A DNA stretch of 64,000 nucleotides from DASXHD01 sp036488725. GTDB taxonomy: Bacteria > Myxococcota_A > Polyangia > Polyangiales > Polyangiaceae. The stretch spans positions 1-64,000 of the forward strand of contig DASXHD010000077.1 in assembly GCA_036488725.1 (NCBI GenBank), in the 5' to 3' direction. The notes below the pieces were generated by a model. That model made no database searches, was not told the origin of the DNA, and saw only the letters and a list, made by a program, of their open reading frames with translations. Shown here piece by piece: positions 53,460-63,881 of this stretch (its first letter is position 1; every line of letters begins with the position of its first letter). Both the position numbers and the translations under genes were made by a program.

Positions 53460-54119
53460 ATGAACTACTCGATCAAGAGCTTCGTTTTTTTGCCGGCCGC
53501 CGCCGCGCTCGTCACCGTCACGGGGTGCGCGGGGCCCGACATGACGATGCGCAACCCGATCGTTGCCGGCGCGCTCGATCAGAACCACATCGTCAAGACG
53601 CACGGCTACGCCGAGAGCCAGAGCGGCCTGCCCGCCGGCTCGATGAACGACGAAGCCGTCATCGATACACTCGACAAGAACCAAGTGTGCGTGAACGTCT
53701 CGCTCCACGAGCTCTCGGCCCTCGACCTCACGCAGGGCGAAGTGAAGCTCGAGAGCGACACCGGCTCGGCGCTCCAGCCCGCGCTGAACGCGGAGCCGCC
53801 GACGCAGCAGACGTACACCGGCCTCGTGCCGCACACCGAGCAGACCGGCACGCGCCTCGTCTGCACCTACAACAACGGCCAGAGCGTCTGCGAGACGCAG
53901 CCGGTCTACTCGACCACGATGGTCCCGGGCCCGGTCGACGTGTTCAACACGCGCGGCCGCCTCTGCGCGCCGAATCAGAACATCGTCGTGCCGACCACGA
54001 GCAAGCTCGCGCTCAAGATCACGACGCCGGTCGCGGCGCGGAGCAAGTGGGGCTTCGGTCACGCGAACAAGAGCGTGACGTTCCGCTGGGCGTTCGAGGG
54101 CTCGGCGCCGGCGAAGTGA
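53460..54119 (+). CDS. Lipoprotein, unknown
   Basis: A 219-residue lipoprotein: signal peptide FVFLPAAAALVTVTGC (lipobox Cys23), then a single beta-rich domain (VCVNVSLHELSALDLTQGEV; RLVCTYNNGQSVCETQPVYS) with four cysteines likely paired, ending FGHANKSVTFRWAFEG. GGAGAAAG before the ATG serves as ribosome binding site. No family recognised. Convergent with miaB, stops 6 bp apart. Confidence 0.75.
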   Translation: MNYSIKSFVFLPAAAALVTVTGCAGPDMTMRNPIVAGALDQNHIVKTHGYAESQSGLPAGSMNDEAVIDTLDKNQVCVNVSLHELSALDLTQGEVKLESDTGSALQPALNAEPPTQQTYTGLVPHTEQTGTRLVCTYNNGQSVCETQPVYSTTMVPGPVDVFNTRGRLCAPNQNIVVPTTSKLALKITTPVAARSKWGFGHANKSVTFRWAFEGSAPAK

Positions 54120-54125
54120 GCTGAC

Positions 54126-55544
54126 TCAGCCGTCAGCGAGAAGAGGCAGACGAAAGGGCGCCTTGGTCGCGGGCTTCGCGATCGAGGCGCCTTCCGTCGT
54201 TTGGGGGCCGCCGACGGCTTCGAGCGAGTGTTTGAAATTGCGTGTAATTTGCACGCTGATCATTTGGCCGACGACATCGCGTGCGGCGCGGACGTGGACG
54301 ATTTCGTTGGCTTCGGTGCGGCCTTCGTACGCGTCGCCGTTTTTGTTTTGGCCGCAGACGAGGACGCGCTGCGAGGTGCCGACGAGCGACGCGAGGTGCG
54401 CTTCGGTCTGCGCGTTGCCGAGCGCGAGCAGCGCGGCGAGTCGCGCGTCTTTCACGTCCTCGGGGACTTCGCCTTTGAGCTTGAGCGCCGGCGTGAACGG
54501 GCGCGGCGAATATTTGAACGCGAAGAGCGACACGAACCCGACCTCGCGCACGAGCGAGAGCGTCGCCTCGAAGTCGGCGTCGGTCTCGCCGGGGAACCCC
54601 ACGATGAGATCGGTCGAGAGCGTGAGCCCGAAACGGGCTGATTTCAGCCGCGACACGCGATCGATGTATTCTGTACGGGTGTACCGGCGGATCATGCGGC
54701 GCAGCATCGCGTCGCTGCCGGACTGCACCGGCAAGTGCACGTGGCGTGCGAGCACGTCGAGGTCGCCGTGGGCGCGCGCGAGCGACGCGGTCGCGTGCCG
54801 CGGGTGCGGGCTCGTGTAACGCAACCGAAGAAGGTCGGGTACGTCGCGCGCGATGGCACGAAGGAGGTGAGGGAACTGGGACTCGTCGGGATCGTCCGAC
54901 TCGGGCGCCGGCAGCGAAGCGTCGCGGTAGCTGTCGACGGTTTGGCCCAGAAGCACGATCTCGCGCGCGCCGGCGGCGACGAATCGTTTGCATTCTGCAA
55001 TGATTTCGGCCGACGGCCGATAACGCTCGGGGCCGCGCGTGTAAGGCACGATGCAAAACGAGCAGCGCTCGTCGCAGCCTTTCATCGTCGTGACGAACGC
55101 GCTCACCGGCGTTCGGCCAGGCTCGGGCGCGGCCGCCAAAAATCGCGGCGAGTCGAGATCGAATGCCGCCTGCGCGCGCGGCGGCGAGCACGCGCCCGCC
55201 GCTTCGAGCAGCGCGGGAAGCTCGGCGAGGTTGTCCGGCCCGACGACGAGGTCGAGCGCAGGCTCGCGCGCGAGCAGCTTTTCGCCCTCTTGCTGCGCGA
55301 CGCACCCGGCGACGACCAGCACCAAATCTCGCCGCGCGCGTTTGTGGCGCGCGAGCCGCCCGAGCTCGCTTCGCAGCTTTTGCTCCGCCTTTTCGCGAAC
55401 GCTGCACGTGTTGAGCACGATGACGTCCGCGACGTCGGCTTCGCCCTCGCGCCAGCCGTGCGCGCGCAAAAGCTCGGACATGCGATCCGAGTCGTGCACG
55501 TTCATTTGGCAGCCGAACGTGTGGACGTGAAATGTGCCGGGCAC
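54126..55544 (-). CDS. miaB: tRNA-2-methylthio-N6-dimethylallyladenosine synthase
   Basis: A 472-residue radical-SAM methylthiotransferase that adds a methylthio group to i6A37 of tRNAs. The UPF0004 domain (HTFGCQMNVHDSDRMSELL; Cys in NTCSVREKAEQK; VAGCVAQQEG) gives three cluster cysteines. The radical-SAM CxxxCxxC is KGCDERCSFCIVPYTRGPER, and the C-terminal TRAM domain holds GRTEANEIVHV. GTG start. Of all genes in the window it has the most copies of the dispersed palindrome: two exact and one near-match. The segment EIIAECKR carries a Cys where homologues mostly have Val/Ile, created by the palindrome. Confidence 0.95.
   Translation of the reverse strand: MPGTFHVHTFGCQMNVHDSDRMSELLRAHGWREGEADVADVIVLNTCSVREKAEQKLRSELGRLARHKRARRDLVLVVAGCVAQQEGEKLLAREPALDLVVGPDNLAELPALLEAAGACSPPRAQAAFDLDSPRFLAAAPEPGRTPVSAFVTTMKGCDERCSFCIVPYTRGPERYRPSAEIIAECKRFVAAGAREIVLLGQTVDSYRDASLPAPESDDPDESQFPHLLRAIARDVPDLLRLRYTSPHPRHATASLARAHGDLDVLARHVHLPVQSGSDAMLRRMIRRYTRTEYIDRVSRLKSARFGLTLSTDLIVGFPGETDADFEATLSLVREVGFVSLFAFKYSPRPFTPALKLKGEVPEDVKDARLAALLALGNAQTEAHLASLVGTSQRVLVCGQNKNGDAYEGRTEANEIVHVRAARDVVGQMISVQITRNFKHSLEAVGGPQTTEGASIAKPATKAPFRLPLLADG
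54242..54254. repeat. Dispersed palindrome copy 8 (GTGTA-ATT-TGCAC)
   Basis: Core match with G/C at the outer pair, near the 3' end of miaB. Coding strand GTG CAA ATT ACA C. Confidence 0.75.
54664..54676. repeat. Dispersed palindrome, near-match in miaB
   Basis: ATGTATTCTGTAC: the second half reads TGTA instead of TRCA, one mismatch to the core. It lies between two exact copies in the same gene and again makes an AT-rich codon island (ACA GAA TAC ATC). Confidence 0.5.
54988..55000. repeat. Dispersed palindrome copy 9 (TTGCA-TTC-TGCAA)
   Basis: Full 13-bp match in miaB. Coding strand ATT GCA GAA TGC AAA, unusual codons for this gene. Confidence 0.85.
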
Positions 55545-55582
55545 GGCTCCGATCTAGCACGGAATGAGGTATCTTCCGCCGC

Positions 55583-57361
<1,779 letters not shown>

Positions 57362-57380
57362 CCGCGTCGAGGTTCAGCGA

Positions 57381-58589
57381 TCACACGCTGAACCACGCGC
57401 GCTTGCGGCGCACGCCGAGCAGCAGGCCAAACGCTAGCGCGAGCACGCTCGGGCTTCCGCCTGGTTTTCCTGCTTCGCACGAGCATCCGCCGCGAGGCGC
57501 GCCGATTTCGACGTCTCCGGCGTCGGCGCTCGCGTCCGCTCCGGCTTCGGGCGGTAGCGCGCCGACGCACGCGGCGCTGCTGCAGATCCAGCCGGCGTCG
57601 CCGGGATCGTTGCATTGTGCAACTGTCGCGCAAGGGTTGGCCGCGGTCGCGCAGTCGTCTTGCGCGATGCATTGATAGTCGCCCGATTCCGTCGTCGCTT
57701 CGCACGAAAAACCGAGACCGCAGTCGTCGTTCGAAGCGCACGGGCGGCCGCACGCGTAACCGTTTTGCAAGGCCACGCAGCGCGCTTTCGCGCCGGCGCC
57801 TTCGCAGCCGCTCGTCGTGTTTGCTTCGCACGGCGAGCAGAGCATGCGTTGATCGCCGGGCCGCTCGCACTCGCGCGCGACGCAAAGAAACGGGCTCGGG
57901 CACGCGGAGTCTTGGCAGCCGGCCAAGTCGCCCACGCCGGGGTAGAGCGTGCACGCGCCGTCTTCGTCGTCTTGCTCGAGCGAGCGCCACGCGACGCCGG
58001 GCGGATACGCGGCGTACATCGTCGCGATGGGATCGTTCGATTCGCCGAGGCCGAGCACGTGTCCGATTTCGTGCGTCGCGATGCTCCGGAAATCGATCGT
58101 GCCGTCGCGACCGTCGACCGAAAAAACGTGGTCGGCACCGTTGACGAAAATGTCGGCGTCGTAGATTTCGCCCTGCGCGTCGACGCGGACGACCGTGGTC
58201 GCGATGGCGCCCGGCGTGAAGTCGGACGGCCACGTCGCGTCCTCGAAGTAGACGCCGCTCGTCGTGTCGTCGCCCGGCGGCGTCTGCGTGACGCCGGCGA
58301 CGCGAGCGCGAAAAGCGGTGCAGGGGAGGCGGTTCCACGCGCGCGCGGCGACTTCGACCTCGGCGTCTTCGTCGTCGCCGAGATCGCGGCTCTTGGGCTG
58401 CGCGATGTAGAGCGCGACCGGGAGCGACGCGGCCGGCCACGTGCCCTGCGGAAAAACCGGGTTCCAAGCGGTCGTCGGACGCTTGCCGCCGAGGGCGATC
58501 GCCCAGCTTCGGCCGCCGCGCAGGTTCGGGCCGGGCATTTCGCGGACGTCGGCGATCGCGGGCGTGACCGGCTGGACCGCGGGAACCAT
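57381..58589 (-). CDS. Matrixin-type metalloprotease with MYXO-CTERM-like tail
   Basis: A 402-residue protein. Residues about 85-215 match the M10/matrixin family: ATHEIGHVLGLGESND holds HExxHxxG but the third zinc position is Glu instead of His/Asp, and MYAAYPPG supplies the Met-turn. A Cys-rich region follows (over 15 cysteines, e.g. NPCATVAQCNDPGDAGWICS), an EGF-like or repeat-domain pattern. The C-terminus is a hydrophobic stretch flanked by GCSCEAG and RRKR (VLALAFGLLLGVRRKRAWF), like MYXO-CTERM cell-surface sorting signals. No N-terminal signal peptide is visible from ATG 58589. A stop lies just upstream in frame, so the true start may be wrong or frameshifted. Confidence 0.8.
   Translation of the reverse strand: MVPAVQPVTPAIADVREMPGPNLRGGRSWAIALGGKRPTTAWNPVFPQGTWPAASLPVALYIAQPKSRDLGDDEDAEVEVAARAWNRLPCTAFRARVAGVTQTPPGDDTTSGVYFEDATWPSDFTPGAIATTVVRVDAQGEIYDADIFVNGADHVFSVDGRDGTIDFRSIATHEIGHVLGLGESNDPIATMYAAYPPGVAWRSLEQDDEDGACTLYPGVGDLAGCQDSACPSPFLCVARECERPGDQRMLCSPCEANTTSGCEGAGAKARCVALQNGYACGRPCASNDDCGLGFSCEATTESGDYQCIAQDDCATAANPCATVAQCNDPGDAGWICSSAACVGALPPEAGADASADAGDVEIGAPRGGCSCEAGKPGGSPSVLALAFGLLLGVRRKRAWFSV
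57610..57622. repeat. Dispersed palindrome copy 11 (TTGCA-TTG-TGCAA)
   Basis: Full 13-bp match extended to 15 bp by G at 57609 and C at 57623. Coding strand of the matrixin gene: GTT GCA CAA TGC AAC. Confidence 0.85.
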
Positions 58590-58669
58590 GACTGCCGTGT
58601 TAGCACGCGCCGAAACCTCGAGGCCCCGGCGAGCGTACTTGGTCGGTGGAGCTGGCGGCGGTCCTCGGC

Positions 58670-59248
58670 ATGACCCGTGGTATCAAGGCCGCGGTGGACC
58701 GGCCGCGTCACGACCTCGCGATGGAGCGCTACGCGCGCGGCGAGGAATCGGCGTTCGCCGAGGTCTACGACGCGATCGCGCCGCGGCTCTACGCGTTTCT
58801 CTTGCGGCAGACGCGGAGCGAAGCGCGGGCGAAGGACGTGCTCCAGCAGACGATGCTGAAGATTCATCTCGCGCGCGGCTCGTTCGCGCCGGGCGCCGCG
58901 GTGCTCCCGTGGGCTTACGCGATCGCGCGGCGGCTCTGGATCGATTCGACGCGACGCGGTCGCCGCGAGGTGCTCGTCGAAAACGAAACCGATCGCGCCG
59001 ACGACGGCATCGCGCCCGACGCCGAGGTCTACTCGGCCGAGCTCGCCGCGCGCGTCAGGCGCGAGCTCGCGAAGCTGCCCGAGACTCAGCGCGTCGCCTT
59101 CCAGCTCGTCAAAGAAGAAGAGCTCACGATGGCCGAAGCGGCCGCGGTGCTCGGCACGACCGAGTCGGCGGTGAAGCTCCGCGCGCATCGCGCGTATCAA
59201 GCGCTGCGCGCCGCGCTCGGCGACGTCTTCGAGGAGGAGAAATCATGA
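58670..59248 (+). CDS. ECF sigma factor
   Basis: A 192-residue sigma-70 family ECF factor. Region 2: RYARGEESAFAEVYDAIAPR, FLLRQTRSEARAKDVLQQTM (conserved region 2.3/2.4) and WAYAIARRLWIDSTRR. Region 4: LTMAEAAAVLGTTESAVKLR plus AHRAYQALRAAL. ATG at 58670 (MTRGIK) preferred over GTG 58646. Followed, with an ATGA overlap, by an NrsF/DUF1109 anti-sigma gene, so it is one of the SigF-like NrsF-controlled ECF groups. Divergent from the matrixin gene (80 bp); the two may be functionally linked, but this is inference. Confidence 0.9.
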   Translation: MTRGIKAAVDRPRHDLAMERYARGEESAFAEVYDAIAPRLYAFLLRQTRSEARAKDVLQQTMLKIHLARGSFAPGAAVLPWAYAIARRLWIDSTRRGRREVLVENETDRADDGIAPDAEVYSAELAARVRRELAKLPETQRVAFQLVKEEELTMAEAAAVLGTTESAVKLRAHRAYQALRAALGDVFEEEKS

Positions 59249-59910
59249 CGACGCTGCCGCCCGACATCCGCGCCGCCGTGCTCGCGCAGGCCAAGCGCGC
59301 GCCTTCGCCCGACGCGGCGAAAACGCGCCGCGCGTACGCGACCGTCGTGGTGCTCGGCGTGCTCGTCGCGCTCGCGTGCTTCGCGCCGTTCGGGCTCAAG
59401 CTGGGCGGGAGGCCCCCCGCGTTCATCGCGATCAGCGCGGCGGGTTGGGCGGCCATCGCGCTCGGCGCGACCCTCCTCGCGAGCTCGAAACGAAAGACGA
59501 TGCTCGGCGTCGCGCGCTCGGTCCTCGCGTTCGTCGCGCTCGCCGCGGGCCCGGCGATCGTCGCGTGGGTGATGGGCTGCACGATGGGCTGGCCCGACGT
59601 GCGCGACGCCGCGGGCACGCTTCACCAGCACGTGACCTGTTTTCTCACGACCTCGCTCTTCGCGCTCGGACCCGCCGTCGCGCTCGCGTTCGTGCGTCGC
59701 GGCAGCGATCCGGTGCACCCGCGCGCGACTGGGGCGGCGCTCGGCGCGGCGGCGGCCGCGTGGGGCGGCGTGCTCATCGATCTGCATTGCCCGCTCGCCT
59801 CGGCGCCGCACGTGGCGATTGGCCACGTTCTTCCGGTCGCGATCTACGCGGCGCTCGGTGCGCTCGTCGGAGCGCGTCTCTTTGGGGTGCGCGGCTCCGC
59901 TGAAAAGTGA
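59245..59910 (+). CDS. NrsF (DUF1109)-family anti-sigma factor
   Basis: A 221-residue membrane protein with six hydrophobic segments (TVVVLGVLVALACFAPFGL; AISAAGWAAIALGATLL; VLAFVALAAGPAIVAWVM; LTTSLFALGPAVALAFV; ALGAAAAAWGGVLIDLHCPL; VAIGHVLPVAIYAALGALVG). NrsF-type anti-sigma factors (DUF1109) have this six-span layout and hold an ECF factor at the membrane. Conserved cysteines (GCTMGW; TCFLTT; LHCPL) sit in loops as in the family, where they may sense oxidation or metal. GAGGAGGAG precedes the ATG, which overlaps the sigma stop. glgA follows at once. Confidence 0.88.
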   Translation: MTTLPPDIRAAVLAQAKRAPSPDAAKTRRAYATVVVLGVLVALACFAPFGLKLGGRPPAFIAISAAGWAAIALGATLLASSKRKTMLGVARSVLAFVALAAGPAIVAWVMGCTMGWPDVRDAAGTLHQHVTCFLTTSLFALGPAVALAFVRRGSDPVHPRATGAALGAAAAAWGGVLIDLHCPLASAPHVAIGHVLPVAIYAALGALVGARLFGVRGSAEK

Positions 59911-59927
59911 TAAGGCCCACACGGCTG

Positions 59928-61406
59928 ATGCGCATCTTGATGATCTCCTCGGAGGTCGAAACCTTCGCGCGCACGGGAGGGCTCGGCGACGCCGTCTACG
60001 GGCTCTCGCGCGCGCTCGCGCGTCTCGGCCACGACGTCTCGGTCGTCACGCCGCTCTACGGCACCACGCCGATTCCGCCGAAGCATTATTTTTGGGAGCA
60101 CGGCGTGCTCGCGCGCGTCGGCTGGGGCGTCGACGACGTCCGCACGTGCGGCGTCTGCGAGGTGCGCGACGAGAGCGTCACCGGGGCCGGCGGCACGCTT
60201 CGCTTTTGCCTCCTCGCCGAGGACGCGCTCTTCGGTGCGCGTCGCGGGATCTACGGCGACGCGTCCGGCACCTTCGGCGACAACGAGCTCCGCTTCGCGA
60301 CGCTCTCGCGCGGCGCGCTCGAAGTCGCCGCGCGCGTCTGGCCCGACGGGCCCGACGTCATCCACGCGCACGACTGGCACGCCGCGCTCGCGCCGATCTA
60401 CGCGAAGTCGACGATGGGCGAATTCTGGTCGCGCATCCGCTCGGTCTTCACGGTCCACAATCTCGCGTATCAAGGCGTGCTCGACGCCGAGGCGCTCGAT
60501 CGCCTCGCAATCCCGCGCGGCCTCTTTCACGACTTTTGTCTTCGCGACGCGGGCAACGTGAACTTGCTGAAGGGCGCCGTCGCGCTCTCCGACGCGGTGA
60601 CGACCGTCAGCCCGACCTACGCGCGCGAGATTCAGCGCGACCAAGGTTTTTGGCTCGAGAGGTTCTTTCGTCGCCACACGAAAAAGCTCGTCGGCATCGC
60701 CAACGGCATCGACCAAGAGCGCTTCGACCCGCACACCGAGCCGGGCATCGCCGAGCGTTACGACGACGAGTCGGTGTGGCGCGGAAAGTGGGCGTGCAAG
60801 CAAGCGCTCGCCGCCGAGCTCGACATCGACTGGCCCGACGCGCCGCTCTTCGCGTGCGTCTCGCGTCTCACCGAGCAGAAGGGCGTCGATCTCCTCGTCG
60901 ACACGCTGGGCGCGCTCGTCGAGCGCGGCGCGCGCGTCGTCTTGATCGGAAAAGGCGAGCCGCGCCTCGAGGACATGATTCACCACGCGTCGCTGCGATA
61001 TCCCGGTCACGTTGCGTCGCGCGTCGCCTTCGATCCGGCGCTCGCGACGCGCGTTTATGCGGGCGCCGATTTCGTGATCGTGCCTTCGCGCTTCGAGCCG
61101 TGCGGTCTCACGCAGCTCTACGCGATGCGCTTCGGCGCGGTGCCGATCGTCACGGACGTGGGGGGCCTCCACGACACGGTCGCGCCGGCGAACCTCGCGC
61201 GCGGCTCGGGCACCGGGTTCGTCGCGGCCTCGCCGAGCGTCGTCGATTTGCTCGTCGCCTTCGAGGACGCGCTCGGAGCGTTCCTCGCGCGCGGCGCGTT
61301 CAACGAGCTTCGCCAGCGCGCGATGCGACGCGACTCGTCATGGCGGACGAGCGCACTCGAGTACGTTCGCGTCTACGAAGGAAGTAAGCGCGCGAGCGCG
61401 ACGTAG
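59928..61406 (+). CDS. glgA: Glycogen synthase (ADP-glucose, GT5)
   Basis: A 492-residue GT5 glycosyltransferase extending alpha-1,4-glucan from ADP-glucose. Motifs: RILMISSEVETFARTGGLGD at the N-terminus, VIHAHDWHAAL, VFTVHNLAYQG, GIANGIDQERFDP, SRLTEQKGVD and the donor-site IVPSRFEPCGLTQLYAMRFG. In the KTGGL motif that binds ADP-glucose phosphate the usual Lys is Arg here (RTGGL). ATG 59928 preferred; GTG 59907 would overlap the NrsF stop (GTGA) and add seven residues. No other glycogen genes nearby. Confidence 0.93.
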   Translation: MRILMISSEVETFARTGGLGDAVYGLSRALARLGHDVSVVTPLYGTTPIPPKHYFWEHGVLARVGWGVDDVRTCGVCEVRDESVTGAGGTLRFCLLAEDALFGARRGIYGDASGTFGDNELRFATLSRGALEVAARVWPDGPDVIHAHDWHAALAPIYAKSTMGEFWSRIRSVFTVHNLAYQGVLDAEALDRLAIPRGLFHDFCLRDAGNVNLLKGAVALSDAVTTVSPTYAREIQRDQGFWLERFFRRHTKKLVGIANGIDQERFDPHTEPGIAERYDDESVWRGKWACKQALAAELDIDWPDAPLFACVSRLTEQKGVDLLVDTLGALVERGARVVLIGKGEPRLEDMIHHASLRYPGHVASRVAFDPALATRVYAGADFVIVPSRFEPCGLTQLYAMRFGAVPIVTDVGGLHDTVAPANLARGSGTGFVAASPSVVDLLVAFEDALGAFLARGAFNELRQRAMRRDSSWRTSALEYVRVYEGSKRASAT

Positions 61407-61415
61407 AAATCGCTC

Positions 61416-62393
61416 ATGCTCGGCATGCTCGTCGCTACCGGAGCGCGCGTCGCGACGCGCGCGGCCATTCAGAGCCATCGCGACGGTCAGGCGCGCGCCG
61501 CGGCGCTTCGCCAGCAGGTCCAAAACTTTCCATTCGCGCTCACGCCCAAAGCGTCCGACGCGGCGCTCTATCAGGATCTTCGCGCGACCTTCGGGCATCT
61601 CGTTCCTGGGCGCGCGCAGCTCACCGCGGTGCAGCCCGCTTGGGGCGAGCCGCCGGCCGACGCGATGCTCTGGCTCTCCGACGCGCCGATCACCGTGCGG
61701 TATCGCTACGAGCCGGCCGCGTTCGTCGCGGCGAGCGCCGCCGACCTCGCGACACGCACCGCGCAGACCTACGCCGCGAACCGCGCGCAGCGCGCCGTCG
61801 AATTGATCCCCGCCGACGCGTGGCTCTCGACGTGGTCGGTCGAAGCGGCGGCGCACGCCGAATACGATCTCCCGGCGCCCGACGCAGCCGGAGCCGATCA
61901 CGAGGAGCTCTTCGTCCTCGTGCGCGGCGGCATGGTGATGTTCGTGACGACGCGTCATCCGCGCGCCGGCGTCGACCCGATCACGCTCTCGCTCTTTCGC
62001 TCGGCGACCGAGGGCTCGATGTGCTGGGACGCGCAGCGTTGGCAGAGCGGCACGACGCCGTGGCCGGAGAGCACGTTCCTCGAGCCGCGCATGCTCGCGA
62101 CGCTCACGCCGTATCGAAGCGACCAAGCCGCGTGGCTCGCGCGCGAGCACGGCCCGATGAGCGAGGACGAGCGCGCCGGCATTTACGACGCGCTCGATCG
62201 CGTTCTTCGTACGGCAGGTCCCGCTTGGTCGATGCTCGACGCGAGCGCGCACGCGTCGCATCGCGTGACGCTCTTGGCCGCGATTCGCGAGTCGAAGCTT
62301 CGCGCGTTCGTCGACGCGACCTTCGCCGAGGTGCGAAGCGCGCACGATCTCCGCGGCCTCGCGATGATGATCGGCCGCGTGTCCGGCGCCTGA
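61416..62393 (+). CDS. Unknown protein upstream of mutM
   Basis: A 325-residue protein without signal peptide or membrane span. The N-terminus is helical (RVATRAAIQSHRDGQARAAA), and the body mixes strands and helices (AMLWLSDAPITVRYRYEPAA; EELFVLVRGGMVMFVTTRHP; DEERAGIYDALDRVLRTAGP written as read: SEDERAGIYDALDRVLR). No motif is recognised. It begins 9 bp after glgA and its stop shares a base with the mutM ATG (TGATG), so it is cotranslated with mutM. Confidence 0.65.
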   Translation: MLGMLVATGARVATRAAIQSHRDGQARAAALRQQVQNFPFALTPKASDAALYQDLRATFGHLVPGRAQLTAVQPAWGEPPADAMLWLSDAPITVRYRYEPAAFVAASAADLATRTAQTYAANRAQRAVELIPADAWLSTWSVEAAAHAEYDLPAPDAAGADHEELFVLVRGGMVMFVTTRHPRAGVDPITLSLFRSATEGSMCWDAQRWQSGTTPWPESTFLEPRMLATLTPYRSDQAAWLAREHGPMSEDERAGIYDALDRVLRTAGPAWSMLDASAHASHRVTLLAAIRESKLRAFVDATFAEVRSAHDLRGLAMMIGRVSGA

Positions 62394-63187
62394 TGCCCGA
62401 GCTGCCCGACGTCGAAATCGTACGGCGCAAGCTCGCGAGCGTGCTCGAAGGCGCGAAAGTGACGAGCGCGAGTTCGGACGATCGCCGCATCCTCCGGCCG
62501 GCGGCGCCGAGCGCGTTCACGCGTGCGCTCGTCGGCCGTCGCGTCGTCGGCATCGACCGTCGCGGAAAGTGGCTTCGCGTGCGTCTCGACGACGGCGCGC
62601 GCGTTTTTTCTCATTTGGGTCTCACCGGCTGGTGGGTCGCGCGCCCGCCGGAGGCGCCGCCCGAACGTTTCGAGCGCGCGCGCATCGACGTCGCACGCGG
62701 CAAGCGTCGCGCGAGCGTTCGCTACGTCGATCCGCGCCGCTTCGGCCGGCTCCTCGCCGCGCGCGAAGACATCGAACCGTGGCGCGAGCTCGGACCCGAT
62801 CCGCTCCTCGATGGGCTCGACGCGCGAGCGCTCTCGGAAGCCGTCGGCGAACGGCGCCGCGCGATCAAGGAAGTTCTCATGGATCAATCGATCGTCGCAG
62901 GCGTCGGAAACATCCTCGCGACCGAAGCGCTGTGGCGCGCGCGCATCGATCCTCGCACGCCGACGTCACGCCTCGCGCCCCGCGACATCGCGTCGCTCTC
63001 GCGTGCGGTGCGCGCCGAGATCCAAAAAGAGCTCCGCGCACGCGAGGCGGGCGGCGAAGAATGGCACGACGATTTCGCCGCGTATGGACGCGCCGGCAAG
63101 CCGTGCCGTCGCTGCGGTGCGTCGTTCGTTCGCGTCGTGCTCGGCGGTCGCGGCACGATCTTTTGCCCCCACTGTCAGCGCGATTGA
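62393..63187 (+). CDS. mutM: Formamidopyrimidine-DNA glycosylase
   Basis: A 264-residue Fpg/Nei DNA repair enzyme that removes oxidised purines. The N-terminus PELPDVEIVRRKL supplies the catalytic Pro2 and Glu3 (Asp replaces the usual Glu6). Lys in RRGKWLRVRL is the conserved Lys57 type; FSHLGLTGWW, VDPRRFGRLL and DQSIVAGVGNILATEALW (the N in GVGNI) follow. The C-terminal zinc finger is complete: KPCRRCGASFVRVV then GTIFCPHCQ. Overlap with the preceding gene by one base. The GNAT gene follows after 48 bp. Confidence 0.93.
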   Translation: MPELPDVEIVRRKLASVLEGAKVTSASSDDRRILRPAAPSAFTRALVGRRVVGIDRRGKWLRVRLDDGARVFSHLGLTGWWVARPPEAPPERFERARIDVARGKRRASVRYVDPRRFGRLLAAREDIEPWRELGPDPLLDGLDARALSEAVGERRRAIKEVLMDQSIVAGVGNILATEALWRARIDPRTPTSRLAPRDIASLSRAVRAEIQKELRAREAGGEEWHDDFAAYGRAGKPCRRCGASFVRVVLGGRGTIFCPHCQRD

Positions 63188-63235
63188 CGCGGCGCGGTGT
63201 TGATCCCACCCCGGTCCCGGAGTTAAGCCACGGGG

Positions 63236-63784
63236 ATGGAGTCGCCGCTCCGCACAGAGCGCCTCGTGCTTTTGCCGATCACGCGCGACCTCGTCGAGGC
63301 CGTGCTCGTCGGCAATCGCGAAGAAGCAGAGCGACTCGTCGGCGCGCGCTTTCCGGATTTGTGGCCCGGCCGTGCGCTCGTCGAGCGTGCGTTCTCGTGC
63401 CCGATCGAAAAGCTGCGCCGCGATCCCGACGCGTGGCTCTGGGGCGCGCGCGTGCTCGTGATGAAAGGACAGCCCATCGTCGTGGGCAGCGTCGTGCTCA
63501 ACGGTCGACCCGAGGGCGGCGTCGTCGAGGTGGCTTACGGCGTCGACGAAGCGTGGCAGGGCAAGGGCCTCGCGACCGAGGGCACCGGGGCCGTCGTGCG
63601 ATGGGCGCTCGACCAGCGCGACGTCACGCGCGTGCAGGCGTGCACGTTCCCGTGGCACCGCGCGAGCCAGAAGGTGCTCGAAAAAATCGGCATGCACCAA
63701 GTCGGCTTTCGTCAGACCGACATGTTCGGGGATCTCGTCGTTTACGAACGCTCCAATGAGCGTTCCGCTTCTCACTCCGCGTAA
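63236..63784 (+). CDS. GNAT-family N-acetyltransferase
   Basis: A 182-residue acetyltransferase of the RimJ/RimL type. LRTERLVLLPITRDLVEAVL at the N-terminus, VEVAYGVDEAWQGKGLATEG + TGAVVRWAL (acetyl-CoA-binding R/QxxGxG/A loop as WQGKGLA), then ACTFPWHRASQKVLEKIGMH (the N/HxxSxxVLEKxGF signature). The substrate is unknown; relatives acetylate ribosomal proteins or antibiotics. ATG 63236; the 48 bp before it contain a chance resemblance to a 5S rRNA segment, not a gene. Confidence 0.9.
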   Translation: MESPLRTERLVLLPITRDLVEAVLVGNREEAERLVGARFPDLWPGRALVERAFSCPIEKLRRDPDAWLWGARVLVMKGQPIVVGSVVLNGRPEGGVVEVAYGVDEAWQGKGLATEGTGAVVRWALDQRDVTRVQACTFPWHRASQKVLEKIGMHQVGFRQTDMFGDLVVYERSNERSASHSA

Positions 63785-63852
63785 GCGCGTGCGCGCTCTT
63801 TCCGCTTGCCGCACTGCGGCGAAGCCTATTTTTGGCTTGTTTTGCGTGAGGC

Positions 63853-63865
63853 ATGTAGGTTGCAA
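63853..63865. repeat. Dispersed palindrome copy 12 (ATGTA-GGT-TGCAA), intergenic
   Basis: Core match with one outer position kept. This is the only exact core copy outside a coding sequence, 30 bp before the TTG start of the last gene, where an RNA polymerase or regulator site would be expected. Confidence 0.65.
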
Positions 63866-63881
63866 AAATCCCGATCAACCC

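Noticed and set aside
63200..63236. GATCCCACCCCGG...GGAGTTAAGCC resembles the loop region of 5S rRNA
   Set aside because: Only about 30 bases match; the remaining 5S stems are absent and a coding gene starts at 63236. Probably chance or an old fragment.
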